DNA of 64,000 nucleotides from positions 1,132,155-1,196,154 of the forward strand of contig NC_009414.2 of assembly GCF_000002875.2 (NCBI RefSeq). Direction: 5' to 3'. Positions within the stretch are counted from its first letter, which is position 1. Every line of letters begins with the position of its first letter. The stretch comes from Leishmania infantum JPCM5 (Eukaryota; Euglenozoa; Kinetoplastea; Trypanosomatida; Trypanosomatidae). The notes below the pieces were generated by a model. The model searched no databases, had not been told where the DNA came from, and saw nothing but the letters and a program-made list of their open reading frames with translations. Below are positions 30,002 to 40,240 of this stretch, in pieces. The position numbers and the translations under genes were made by a program.

Positions 30002-32478
30002 AGCTGGGTACAGAAGCGCCGACAGAAGCTTGCAAAATAAGCCGCTGGTAAAGGAAGTGGAGAACAACGAGACAGCGTGGAAGCCAACACGCACACACAC
30101 TCTTGCGTGCACGCTTACCTGCGAGGAAGTGTGCCTCCCACCCACCCACAGAGAGAAAAGAAGGAAGGAAGCGCAGGAAGGTGCACTCCTCTTTATGGGC
30201 AGGCAGCAAACTTGAGTGTTGCTGCTCTTATGGTTTGGGCGTTCTTGGGAAGGTCGGCGTATGTGGCACGCGTCATGGCGCGGCGCACGCGCCGACAGCG
30301 GAAGAAACCGGCAAAGCGAGACAGGGAAGGGGACAGATAGATGCGTGATCGCCAACGCATACGATAGAGCGACAAAAGAGCTTCTTCGTGTGCAGCATCC
30401 CACCTAGGAATGTCTGCTGGAGAGGAAGGGCGTCGAAAGAGAGTCAACATCATTGAGGAGGGGGAAGGGGGAGGCACCATCTCGCGAGCCGCCACCCGCC
30501 CTCATTTCTTCGCAGTGCAGCCACCGACATCACGCGCATCATACATGGCGGATTGCGCGACGAATTGAAAAACAGCGCAAGACCGAGCATGTGAGAGATG
30601 GTGTGGGTGCATGCGAAAGCAGCTGAAGTCAACGGCGGGGAGGGAGGACAACGCTTGCGCGCCAAGAGCTACCCACGAATGACGACACCAAACTCGAAGG
30701 TGGAAAAAAAAATTGCTGAGAACGTAAGTGCCGAGACAAACTGTTTTGTGGTTGTTGAGTGCTCTGCTGCTGGGAGAGGCAGACAGAAGGGGGCACCTTC
30801 AGTTATCCCTCCCTGCATTGCGTGACAACACGCACACGCAATACAAAACACAAAGGCCGCCTATACGGCAAGCGCGACAGCTAAAAAAAAAAACAGAAAA
30901 CTCAAATCGCGCATTACCACCACCATACGCTACATGCAGGGGAAGGAAGGGCGCCTGCGCAGAAAACATAGACGCAAAGGCCAAAAGCAAAGACCACTGT
31001 TGCTTTTTTTTTCGTTTCAATGTGCCATTAAACCACAACGCAGCAGCTCGCAAAGGCACACGCATGCACAGTTGCAGCCCACGCACCCACTGCCGCGCTG
31101 CGGCGACGTCCTGGCCGTCTAGGAGCAACCGTCATGCCGTCGAATCGGGACATGCGTCTAGCGGGCCCCTCCTCTCCCGCCTCGTCCCCTCTTCGGGTAC
31201 GTGCCGCGCGGTCGGCGCCTCATCCGGCCGCACGGTGGGATGGAGGAGATGCCGCATGCTGCGCGCGCATGCGCTGTGGGCATAATCGGCATGTACTACG
31301 GGGCTCCTCTCTCGCTCATCACTCGCGCTCTTCGCACCTCTGGATGCTTCGTCGGGAATGCGATGCACCATGCCGGCTCTGCCCAACTGCGCGTGCGCAC
31401 AGCGCTCGCACATTCGCAGCGTGCGGCCTGCTTCAAGGCACCCTTGTTGGCGGGAGGGGAGGAAGGGCTCGCTGCCACCATCTGCCGTTGCCGGCGATGA
31501 CACGGGGGGCGTGCCTGGATGGCCTGCCCACATGCACCGTGGCAGGTGCGACACTGCCGTGAGTCTGTGGCGGCGGGGGGCATTCCGCCTCCTCCTGCAT
31601 CCGCACGCCTCACACAGGAGCCGGTGTGGCAGGCGCAAAGGGGCCCGCAGACGGACGTGCGCCAGCGCGCAGAGAGCTCACAGCCTGTCGCAGCGAAGGG
31701 GGCACAGGGTTGGGAAGGGGCAGCCGTACGCACCCGACGGGGGTCAGCTCCTCGCCGCACCGCACCCGCACGCCATCTTGGCGCTGCCAGCTACCCGCCG
31801 CTTGCAGGAATCCAAAGCAGGCACAGGTGCCCGTGCGGAGCTGGGCGAGGAGGGTCCGCCTGTCGCCTCGTGGGCTCCGCATCTTTTTTCTAGTGTGGGG
31901 CGGTCGCCGTCAAGTAGCGCGTGACGCATCGCGTGGCCCGCGGTTCCGGTGGATGTCGGCCTGGCGTCTGAGACCAGCGACCGACACCGTGATCCATGCA
32001 AGTGTCGCCTGACCCTCCGCCATTGCCGACTTCGCATGCTTGTCAGCTTCGTCGGTGTGTCTCCATTCGCAATCACCACACACAAACGGAAGTGAGAGGC
32101 GCCACGCGGCGGGCTAACAGCACCAGCATTGGGGCCCAGGCACACCTCATAGCTTGCAAACGTGGAAGCGAAAAAAAAAAGATAGTAACAACCTCTAAGC
32201 GCTTCAAAGAAGGAAGAGCGGTAAAAACTCGCGGGACCGCACCGCAACAACAGCAACAACGACGGCAGCAGCAGCGTTCTATGTACATGTAAAAGTGGGC
32301 TACCTGCCTGCGATACTCACTTCCACAGCCCATTTCGCCGCCGATGTGCGCGCGACCTCGTAGGAAGGCAAAAGAAAAAGTGGGAGTGCGAAGTAGAGCG
32401 GAGCGGAGGAGCGTAGCCGGATGTGAAAGCAGCAGTCGACCACAAGGGCAAGAAAAGAGGGCAAATATATATTGTCCG
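30002..32478. other. Intergenic region with a GC-rich island (2.5 kb)
   Basis: Spacer between the MNS1-like gene and the helical-repeat gene. Mostly UTR-like, except for the GC-rich island described separately (31130-32180). No gene supported. Confidence 0.6.
31130..32180. repeat. GC-rich island, candidate older retroposon
   Basis: About 1 kb of strikingly GC-rich, non-low-complexity sequence between ordinary A- and GA-rich spacers. Frames are open on both strands over long stretches with no codon order that looks selected. On the plus strand it is followed by an A-run (32171-32180), as if it were an A-tailed insertion. It does not match the young four-copy element by eye. It could be a degenerate SIDER, or two in tandem, or a structured non-coding RNA locus. 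It lies in the probable MNS1 3' UTR. Confidence 0.4.
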
Positions 32479-33816
32479 TTAGCGTGCGGGCAGTGCAGCG
32501 TCGGCAGTCTTTGACTGAGGCAAGAACTGAAGCTTCTCCTCGTCCCGCATGGCGAATACAGGGGCATACGAGCCTAGCTTGGGCAAGTGCTGCGCCAAGA
32601 GCTGCGCGCGGGCGCGTCGGATGTACTCCTGGATCTGCTCCTCCTGCTTGCGGTCCTGCTCCTCCACTTTGCGTTCTAGCTCCTTTTCCTGCTCCTTGAG
32701 ACGTCGGCGCTCCTCCAGACGCTGCTGCGCTTCGGCGATGTGCTGCCGCTTGATCTCCGCTTGCTTCTGGCGGTTGAGCTGTTGCAGCTTTGCCTCCGCG
32801 GCCATTTGCTCCATTGCCTCCTGCCGAAAGCGCATCTCCTCGGCCAGCTGCTCCTCCTTGGCAAGGCGGCGCTGCTCGATGAGCTTTTGGTTTTCGTGAT
32901 TCACCGCGGCTGCCATGCGATCGCGACTCGCCTTCTCTGCCGCGATCAGCATCTGCTCCTTCGTCAGCCGCTCCTCTTCGTAGTACTCCTGAAGCAGCAC
33001 CTCCAGTTCACGCTTCTTGCGCTCCTCCTCGGCAATGCGACGGCCCTGCTCTTCCAGAATGCGAGCCTTGACAACGTCCCGCTCACGCGCCATCTTGTCA
33101 TCCATCTCCTTTCTACGTGCCTGCTCATCGAGGTAGGCACGAATCGCCGCCTCTTCCTTGGCCTCACGATCCTGCTCCGCCTTCTTAATAGCAGCGCGAA
33201 GACGGCAGAACTCATCCTGCTCCTCCATAATCCGACGCTGCCGGTCGCGACGGGCGAGGGTTTCGAGAAAGTCCTGCTCCTGCACTCGAGCCATTACAGC
33301 GTCTACGGCGATGCGCTCCTGTTCGCGCTGCTTCGCTTCCTCCATAGCGGCACAGCGATGCTGGCGGATTATCTCCAGCTGAGCTGCCTGATGGCGTCGG
33401 AATCGCTCCATGTTTTCCTGGTGCCTCTTCTCCTCTTCTGCCTTGGCAAGTCGGTCCTGCTCGGCAAGGTACTTCATGTGCCTACGCTGCTCCTCTACCT
33501 CCAGCGCCTTAGCGGCGCTGCGGTCCGTCACCTGCTCTGCACGGCTCTTGCGCAGATAGGCGTCCTTTAGCTGACTCTCTAGCGCCCGTACCTCCGGGTA
33601 GTCACGCACTAGCTGCAGCATCTTCGCGTCTTTCAACTCAAGTCGCTGCTGTTCAGCTAGCTCGGCGGCTAGGGCCTCGTCAGCGGCAGCCGCCTTCACT
33701 TTGGCTGCTCGCATGGCAGCTAAGTTGTCCTCCTCCTGTCGAGCGAGCTCCGCCTGCACCGCTTTATAGCGGTTTACGCGGCGCAGTCGCTCTGCACGTG
33801 ACTCGCTAGAGCTCAT
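32479..33816 (-). CDS. MNS1: MNS1-like flagellar (axonemal) coiled-coil protein
   Basis: 445-residue, almost wholly coiled-coil protein rich in Glu, Arg and Gln, of the trichohyalin-plectin-homology type. Two places match remembered MNS1: LKDAKMLQLVRDYPEVRALE (61-80; human has LKDEKMRQQVREN...ELRELE) and the C-terminal LLAQHLPKLGSYAP, like human LLKEHATNLLGYLP. MNS1 is a microtubule inner protein that stabilises axonemal doublets, so a flagellar role is likely. The ATG at 33816 gives MSSSESRAERLRRVN. CFAP53 and CFAP45 share the same fold class and are the main alternatives, but the two anchors favour MNS1. No membrane or signal sequence. Confidence 0.8.
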   Translation of the reverse strand: MSSSESRAERLRRVNRYKAVQAELARQEEDNLAAMRAAKVKAAAADEALAAELAEQQRLELKDAKMLQLVRDYPEVRALESQLKDAYLRKSRAEQVTDRSAAKALEVEEQRRHMKYLAEQDRLAKAEEEKRHQENMERFRRHQAAQLEIIRQHRCAAMEEAKQREQERIAVDAVMARVQEQDFLETLARRDRQRRIMEEQDEFCRLRAAIKKAEQDREAKEEAAIRAYLDEQARRKEMDDKMARERDVVKARILEEQGRRIAEEERKKRELEVLLQEYYEEERLTKEQMLIAAEKASRDRMAAAVNHENQKLIEQRRLAKEEQLAEEMRFRQEAMEQMAAEAKLQQLNRQKQAEIKRQHIAEAQQRLEERRRLKEQEKELERKVEEQDRKQEEQIQEYIRRARAQLLAQHLPKLGSYAPVFAMRDEEKLQFLPQSKTADAALPAR

Positions 33817-36332
33817 TCGGATTCTCTATACGCTTCTTCTGCTGAAAAGGCGCCGCAGTGCCGGCGGGTGCGTGCCGCGCGTCGAGATAGAGGTAGGGAG
33901 GATGGAAAGCCTATATGCGCACGAGAAAGACAAAGAATGCAGCCGCAGTATGAACTTTCCGTGACTCTTCTGTGCTGGTGGTCGTCGTGGGAGGGGGAAA
34001 AGACGGGCGCACGTCGAAAACAAAAGCACCTGTGAGTGGTTCCGTGGGTATTGCGCTTGCCCTCTGCGTGTCTCTCTGTCTGTGGCCGCGGAAGCCGGAA
34101 AAAGGGAAGAGGGAGAGGAGAGGAGAGATCGGGATGTGTGAGCGAACCACTTGCTCAAGCTCTGACGAATGAGAACGCAAAGGGCGTATAGCGACAGCAG
34201 AAGAAAATGGGAGGTGAAAGCAAGCCGACCGCAAACACGTCGACTGCTCTTTCGTTTCCGAATCGGGGCTTGGCGCATGGCACACAGTCCAGCCGAGTCA
34301 GTGTACAAGGCGATCAAAGCCGCATGGGAGCTGCTGTGACCGACAACCACGCGCTTTTGCCGTCGCAGCAGCGCAAAAAAGGCCAAAAGAGAGAAGAGAG
34401 TTGCCACAATGCGCACCAGTTGTTGTTGCTTTCGACTTGTTCATTCTGTCATAGATCATGAGCTCCTCTCCAGACACCCCCGGGCACGTCACAGGCCCCG
34501 TCGCCCGGTGCAACGCAGCGGCCGGCACGTGCATTACGGCAGCGCACCGGCTCGGCCACCTGCGCACGGGCCCTGCCTCGTACTCTACCCACCTCTGCCT
34601 CGCAGGTTACCTCACAGCCGCTCCCATCATGCCGGCCGCCCCGCCGGTGCATCTCCCTCGGGGTGGCGCTCCAAGCTCTCCCCCAGTAAGCAGCGAGGGC
34701 CGGGCGAGACACGCTTGGGTCACGCTGACACCCTGCCCATCATGTGGGTGGTGCAAACGCGCTCGCTGCCGCAGGTCGCTCCGACGCAACGCCATCTACG
34801 ACCTGAGCACCGGCATCAGCAGCCATGCATCGCTCTGACTTTCCCACGCCGTAGGTGCCCCTGTCACCACCCGAGGCGGCTCGGCACTGGCAGGGGGATA
34901 GGGGGATAAGGGGGGCGGCCCGGGGCCATGAGGATGCCACGCGTTGCGACGTGCCTCCCGTCATCAAGGAATGCGCAACGGAGAGGAAACACCAAGCACC
35001 AGCATTTACAAACACGCAAGTACAGCGGGTGCGAAGAGTCTGAAAAGGGCCAAAGATAGCGAGAGAGTCTGTGGTCAGTTAGGAGAAGCACCATCACACA
35101 ATAAGAAAGGAAAAGCGCACACAAAAGCGCCAAAGAACCGGCGCGGCCACAGAGGCTCTCAAAATCTGACGAGTAGGTGAAGGAGTCGCACACGAAACGC
35201 AGAAATGCACATCTGTCATCCACATATGAGCATTGCCGAAAGAATCTGCGAACCGACCCCCGCATCCGCGGCGCACTAAAGCGGTGGACAGCGGTGAACG
35301 TGAGAGGTGACACCGCCCATAGAAGCTGGCAAGCGCCCCTCCCTCTGACACAGCGGCATGCGTTCGCTCTCGAGACCCCACATGCATGCATCTAATGACA
35401 GGAAGTAGCACTGGCTTCTTTTCTTTTTGTTTCTTTCTGCGTGGTTGGGTGCTTTAGGGTGGGAGTGAGGTGGGTGGGTGGGGGGGGGGCTCACCACTTC
35501 TATTTTCGTTCTCGTCAGAACTGGAGGAGTGGGAGGGGAGGCCCAAAAGAGAGAGCGCAGTGGAGATGAAGGCAAAGCACATAAACACGCAGTACAGAGA
35601 AATGTGGAGACACCCAAAAAATGCGATCAGAAAGAGCAAACATGGCAAACAGAAGCTCGGAGAAGAGAAGACGTGATGACGGCGAGAGAGTGGCACACTC
35701 GAGCAGATGCGGGAAAGGGAGTGGGGAGGTGTTTGAGGCCTCGTTGTGGTGTGGAGTGGACGTGGACAAGAAAGAGGGGCAAGGCGCCGACCAACAGCAC
35801 CCACGCACGCACGCCAAAACAAATGCAATTAATTCCATTCCAAGGAATGGCGGACTTCACCCTTTGCAGCTCGGCAGAAAGCAAGGAGGGAGGACGGTGC
35901 TATGCGCAACAGGAACGCAAGCGTGGCACGCGCGCAACAACCACAAACGCGAGCATGCGTCCGGAGACGAGCAAAAAGAAGTACCGAAGATACACAGAGG
36001 TGCAAACAAAAGAGGAACTCGCCTTTCACGACAGCGACAACAACGAAAAGTGAAGAGATGGGATGAAGCAAAAAGAAAGGCCAACGATAAAGTGCTGTTA
36101 GTTACCGATCACACCCGATAACACCCAAACCGCCTAAGTACATAGCGCCACCCTCTTCCGCAAGTTCAAGCCGGGTCGCACAAGAGAACCGATCGCCATG
36201 TTGGGACTTAAAGAGGCAAGTGTAGAGCAGCAAAAAGGGGCAGAGAGTGAGGGACATAGGAGAGGATCACGCCTATCGAAGTCGTGCGTACATCCCTCAT
36301 TCGGTGCCCTTCGCCCCCCTCCCCTTTCCTCG
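33817..36332. other. Intergenic region with retroposon copy 3 (2.5 kb)
   Basis: Spacer between the RRM protein and MNS1 genes. Purine-rich on the plus strand, with the retroposon at 34442-34970 and a G-run near 35482-35490. No gene seen. Confidence 0.6.
34442..34970 (+). mobile_element. SIDER-like short retroposon, copy 3
   Basis: Nearly identical to copies 2 and 4 from CTCCTCTCCAGACACCCC to CGTCATCAAGGA. Its first 24 bp differ from copies 1 and 4 at four places and a 5-bp AGCTC-type repeat unit has been lost. The 3' end stops at about 34970 without the GAGCGAACAGCTGGGCG block or an A-tail. It lies antisense to transcription, in the probable RRM-gene 3' UTR or MNS1-side spacer. Confidence 0.72.
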
Positions 36333-36758
36333 CTAGTAACCCGGAGTGTGGTGCTCGAGGATGATTTCGCTCTCAGAAGGCGGCGGCTGCACCCCAAGGC
36401 GTTGGTAATTGCTATCGAACTCGTCCAACATGAGCGGGCGAGGTGGCCGCTTCTCCTCTGCTGCCTTCATGAACTCCTCCCCGACTTGATGGCCGTAGAC
36501 GGAGACGGCGGGACTATTCTGTGAGTAGAGGACAATCATCGGCAAGTTGCGGCACGTCTGGTAGTGGCAGTGCAGCGCCGCCACAGCAGCGTCGGCGTCA
36601 TCGACGGTGCCATATGTCACCTCTGCGTAGCGGTGTGGGCCCTCGCCGAACAGCTCCACGTGGTGCACAGTTCCGTACGCCGAGAATAACCGCTCTAGGT
36701 ATTGCGCATTTGCGATCGACGATATGTTCGACACGAACAAAATAGCCTTGCTGTTCAT
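36333..36758 (-). CDS. Small RNA-binding protein with one RRM
   Basis: 141 residues. An RNA recognition motif fills residues 5-80: RNP2 is ILFVSNI (6-12) and RNP1 is HRYAEVTYG (42-50), with the usual beta-alpha-beta-beta-alpha-beta order. RNP1 has Tyr at the first aromatic position but Val in the middle of the motif, so RNA contact may be weaker than canonical. The tail (about 90-141) is acidic and proline-containing (EKRPPRPLMLDEF, QPPPSESEIILEHH). Trypanosomatids rely on many single-RRM proteins to control mRNA after transcription; a role of that type is inference. The ATG at 36758 starts right at the domain. Confidence 0.85.
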   Translation of the reverse strand: MNSKAILFVSNISSIANAQYLERLFSAYGTVHHVELFGEGPHRYAEVTYGTVDDADAAVAALHCHYQTCRNLPMIVLYSQNSPAVSVYGHQVGEEFMKAAEEKRPPRPLMLDEFDSNYQRLGVQPPPSESEIILEHHTPGY

Positions 36759-38935
36759 TCTCTCAAAGGAATCCGTGATGAAAGGTGGTTGCTCTTCTAC
36801 TGCCTCCTTGTCCGTTATTAACGCACGTGTCTTCGTGTGTGTGTGTGTGTGTTACGGTAATGTGCAAGAGAGAGCGAGATAGGTGCACAGTCACTGTTCT
36901 GTCTGCTGGTGATCACCCTGTGTGAGTATGAATATCAAGGTGGACCTCGAGCGGGCGCAAGACAGCACCGCGAGAGCCTTGCGCGGACGTTATGTGCGTG
37001 CGCCAAAGATGCAGGTGGAACTGTTGTTTCAGTGTGGATCCGAATGTTGAAACATGCGAAGGTAAAGGAGGGGAAGCGACGGGGAGGTGGGAGGGGTGGT
37101 GGACGACAGCACAAACCCGCGGCGAGAGACGAACAGAGTGAAGAGATAGGATGGAGCAGGGAAAGAGAAAGACATTGCGTCGCGCGCCGTAACACGCGCA
37201 CAAACGGCAGGGCAACAGCACAAAAGCAGTAGTATGCGTCACAGTGCCATCTCTGACGAGAGAGAAGGCACCGTCCTTTTCGATAGCAAAATCTCCAGTC
37301 AAATACGCTGTCGTCCAGTGAAGATCCGTGCTCTCACAGACACAAACGCTTGTATGTGGCCGATGATCACGCTGTACTTCGACGTGTAGGCTTGTCGAGT
37401 ATGGTCAGGGCTGCTTGAGCAGCGCCCCGTTATGCACCTGGTCTTCTTCGCGGGGAAGAAACAGTGAGAGATAAATAGGGCTTACGAGAGAGTGAGCCCA
37501 CGTTGCAAGTATGCCCAGTGGGACGGAATGCGCTCGGTGTGCATCAGAGAGAGATTGCCTTGTGCACAGGTCTGCTCTCGAATGGAAGCACTAGGCGCAC
37601 ACCTGCCACCCAGCCAGCCTCGCCGGTCCCTTGTGGCTTTCGCCTTTGGCAATACGACAAGCAAAATCTGCGCACCTACAGAGAGTCGGAGAAAACTCAG
37701 AAAATCTGTCGTTTCTTCAACAGCACGGCAGGAAAAACGGAGGGAAGCAGTATCCTGACGTGGTGGATGTGTTGTGGTGGATGCGAGTCAGGTGATACGC
37801 ACTTGCCGACATGTCAAAGCTGTTACTCGTGCTGTTGTTTACACTGTTCCATACGCTGCCTACGATCAGCTCTTTCATTGCTCCGCTTCTTCGCCCTCTT
37901 GAGTTGCTCTGTGTGGCTCTTGATGAGCCTTAACAATAAGAGCAACGGAAGTCGCTATCATGGAGCACTCGCCGCACAAAAACAACGAAGCCGCACACGA
38001 GCACCCCAGCATGCCTTCACACAGAATCGCTTAGACAAGCTAAAGAAGTAAACCGAGAGAGGGAGAGCGGACGGAAGACGGTCCACCAAAGCGCAAACGA
38101 AAGAACAGGAGCAACGGAGATTCCCATCCCATCGCACGCGCGACGTGAACACAACTGTGCAGCAGATACGCTCTTATTCTAGGAAGGCGACCATTCTGCC
38201 ACAGAGCACGAGCTCAGCTCCTCTCCAGACACCCCCGGGCACGTCACAGGCCCCGTCGCCCGGTGCAACGCAGCGGCCGGCACGTGCATTAAGGCAGCGC
38301 ACCGGCTCGGCCACCTGCGCACGGGCCCTGCCTCGTACTCTACCCACCTCTGCCTCGCAGGTTACCTCACAGCCGCTCCCATCATGCCGGCCGCCCCGCC
38401 GGTGCATCTCCCTCGGGGTGGCGCTCCAAGCTCTCCCCCAGTAAGCAGCGAGGGCCGGGCGAGACACGCTTGGGTCACGCTGACACCCTGCCCATCATGT
38501 GGGTGGTGCAAACGCGCTCGCTGCCGCAGGTCGCTCCGACGCAACGCCATCTACGACCTGAGCACCGGCATCAGCAGCCATGCATCGCTCTGACTTTCCC
38601 ACGCCGTAGGTGCCCCTGTCACCACCCGAGGCGGCTCGGCACTGGCAGGGGGATAGGGGGATAAGGGGGGCGGCCCGGGGCCATGAGGATGCCACGCGTT
38701 GCGACGTGCCTCCCGTCATCAAGGAGCGAACAGCTGGGCGAAAAAAAAAAAACAAAATAAAGAACACACGTTGCGCGTTCTGAGAAATATTGGCGCACAA
38801 CCACGCAAGAGCGCAACCGCAGGGTCATGCCAAGTGAATCTTGCGGCAGCCCTGTCCTTTGAATAAAGCATACGGAAGCACCAGTAGGAGCACGCCGGCT
38901 CAGCCAAAGCAACATCGCAATTTCCGTGCTTAAGT
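36759..38935. other. Intergenic region with retroposon copy 4 (2.2 kb)
   Basis: Spacer between HMGR and the RRM protein. A TG tract at about 36836-36852 lies just upstream of the RRM gene. The retroposon occupies 38192-38752, which puts it in the HMGR 3' UTR, ending less than 200 bp beyond the HMGR stop. No gene seen. Confidence 0.6.
38192..38752 (+). mobile_element. SIDER-like short retroposon, copy 4 (full length, A-tailed)
   Basis: The most complete copy. It has the full 5' end CCATTCTGCCACAGAGCAC and the full 3' end GAGCGAACAGCTGGGCG followed by twelve A's, then an A-rich flank. About 560 bp, so it can serve as the reference for the family. One difference from the others is an A for C in GCATTAAGGC. 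It lies antisense to transcription in the HMGR 3' UTR. The longest internal open frame is short and is not conserved at its start between copies, so the element looks non-coding and non-autonomous. Confidence 0.78.
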
Positions 38936-40240
38936 TTACTGAGTCGGAGGCTTGCGGTTCAGCTTCATGTGGGCGCTCAGCAAGTGGCCAGCTGCAAGGC
39001 CGGACAAGAGGGACAGCTCCCCGCAAATGACTGCGCCAGCGACGACGCGCGCGATCTGGCGGGAGTTGGCACCTGGGTCCTCCTTGTTAGAGCCCGCGCA
39101 CCCCATCAGCTCCAGCATGGCCCGCTGCGACGACAGACCTGTGCCACCGCCTACGGCGCCGACCTCGATGCTCGGCATCGTGAGGCTGATCACGAGATCC
39201 TCACCAGCCTTGTCAACCGTCGTCATGCAGGTTGCGGACTCCACTATCTGTGCGGGGTCCTGGCCAGTGGCGATGTAGAGCGCGGCCACGATGTTGGCAG
39301 CGTGTGCGTTGAAGCCGCCGATGGAACCGGCAAGCGCAGAACCGCGCAGGTTCTTAGTCACATTCAGCGACACAACACTGTCCACCGTGCATTTGAGAAC
39401 ACCCTCGACCACATCACGCTTGATGACGGCCTCCGCCACGACCGACTTCCCGCGTCCCTCCACCCAGTTCAGTGCGGACGGCTTCTTGTCAGTGCAGAAG
39501 TTGCCCGACAAGGTCAGCACTCGCACAGAGGGAATGTGCTGCTGCAGCACCTGCAGCGCCTTGTCACAGCCCTTCGTGATCATGTTCATGCCCATGGCAT
39601 CTCCAGTAAAGGCAGAGAAGCGCATATGCACCTGGCGACCCGCCATGGCGCACTTGATGCTCAGCAACTTCCCGAAGCGGGTCGTCGACTCGAAGGCCTC
39701 CTTCAGAACGTCGAACCGCTCCTCACAGAACTTGATCACGGTGATGGCCTCGTCGAAAGAGTTCACCTCCACTACAGGGGCGCGCGTCATGCCTTCCTTC
39801 AGCACCGCTGTCCGGCATCCGCCGCTCAGGTTGATGGCGCGAGCACCGCGGTGCGCACTCGCGACCAGCGCGCCCTCCGTCGTCGCCATCGGCAGTGCCA
39901 CTTCCTTTCCATCCAACAGCAGCGGGCCAGCCAACCCTACCGGTACCGGAACGTAGCCGAGGATGTTCTCGCAGCTCTGGCCGACAACACTGCTCCAGTC
40001 GTAGTTCTTGTAGGGAACCCTCTCCAGCGGATGTGTGGCAGCGGTTGATGGACACATCTTTTTCTTCACAATCTCACGACGAATGGCGATGGCGCGGTCA
40101 TAGTCGGGTGCAAGAGCCTGCTCAAGGCCGTAAAATGCAATCTTCTTATTCTCCACCTGCTTCATGATCTCTGCATCGGGCATGGATGCCCAGCTCCCAC
40201 CCTTGGCGGCGGAGCAGGCAAGCAGCAGAGAGCGACGCAT
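38936..40240 (-). CDS. HMGR: 3-hydroxy-3-methylglutaryl-CoA reductase (soluble, class I type)
   Basis: Reduces HMG-CoA to mevalonate with NADPH, the committed step to ergosterol and other isoprenoids. The protein is 434 residues, the length I recall for Leishmania HMGR, and lacks the membrane anchor of animal and yeast enzymes. Seen: catalytic Glu in TTEGALVAS (E122), Lys in DKKPSALNW (K253), Asp in GQDPAQIVE (D328) and His in LSAHMK (H424); the NADP-binding GDAMGMNM (213-220); substrate block ENILGYVPVPVGLAGPL. The basic start MRRSLLLACSAAKGGSW looks like a mitochondrial targeting sequence, as described for trypanosomatid HMGR. The ATG at 40240 is chosen on length and leader. A retroposon copy ends under 200 bp downstream of its stop. 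Confidence 0.97.
   Translation of the reverse strand: MRRSLLLACSAAKGGSWASMPDAEIMKQVENKKIAFYGLEQALAPDYDRAIAIRREIVKKKMCPSTAATHPLERVPYKNYDWSSVVGQSCENILGYVPVPVGLAGPLLLDGKEVALPMATTEGALVASAHRGARAINLSGGCRTAVLKEGMTRAPVVEVNSFDEAITVIKFCEERFDVLKEAFESTTRFGKLLSIKCAMAGRQVHMRFSAFTGDAMGMNMITKGCDKALQVLQQHIPSVRVLTLSGNFCTDKKPSALNWVEGRGKSVVAEAVIKRDVVEGVLKCTVDSVVSLNVTKNLRGSALAGSIGGFNAHAANIVAALYIATGQDPAQIVESATCMTTVDKAGEDLVISLTMPSIEVGAVGGGTGLSSQRAMLELMGCAGSNKEDPGANSRQIARVVAGAVICGELSLLSGLAAGHLLSAHMKLNRKPPTQ

Noticed and set aside
34458..34838. 126-codon frame inside the retroposon, repeated in the other copies
   Set aside because: It repeats only because the copies are almost identical; the start differs between copies, it has no known domain, and overlapping frames on the other strand are equally open.
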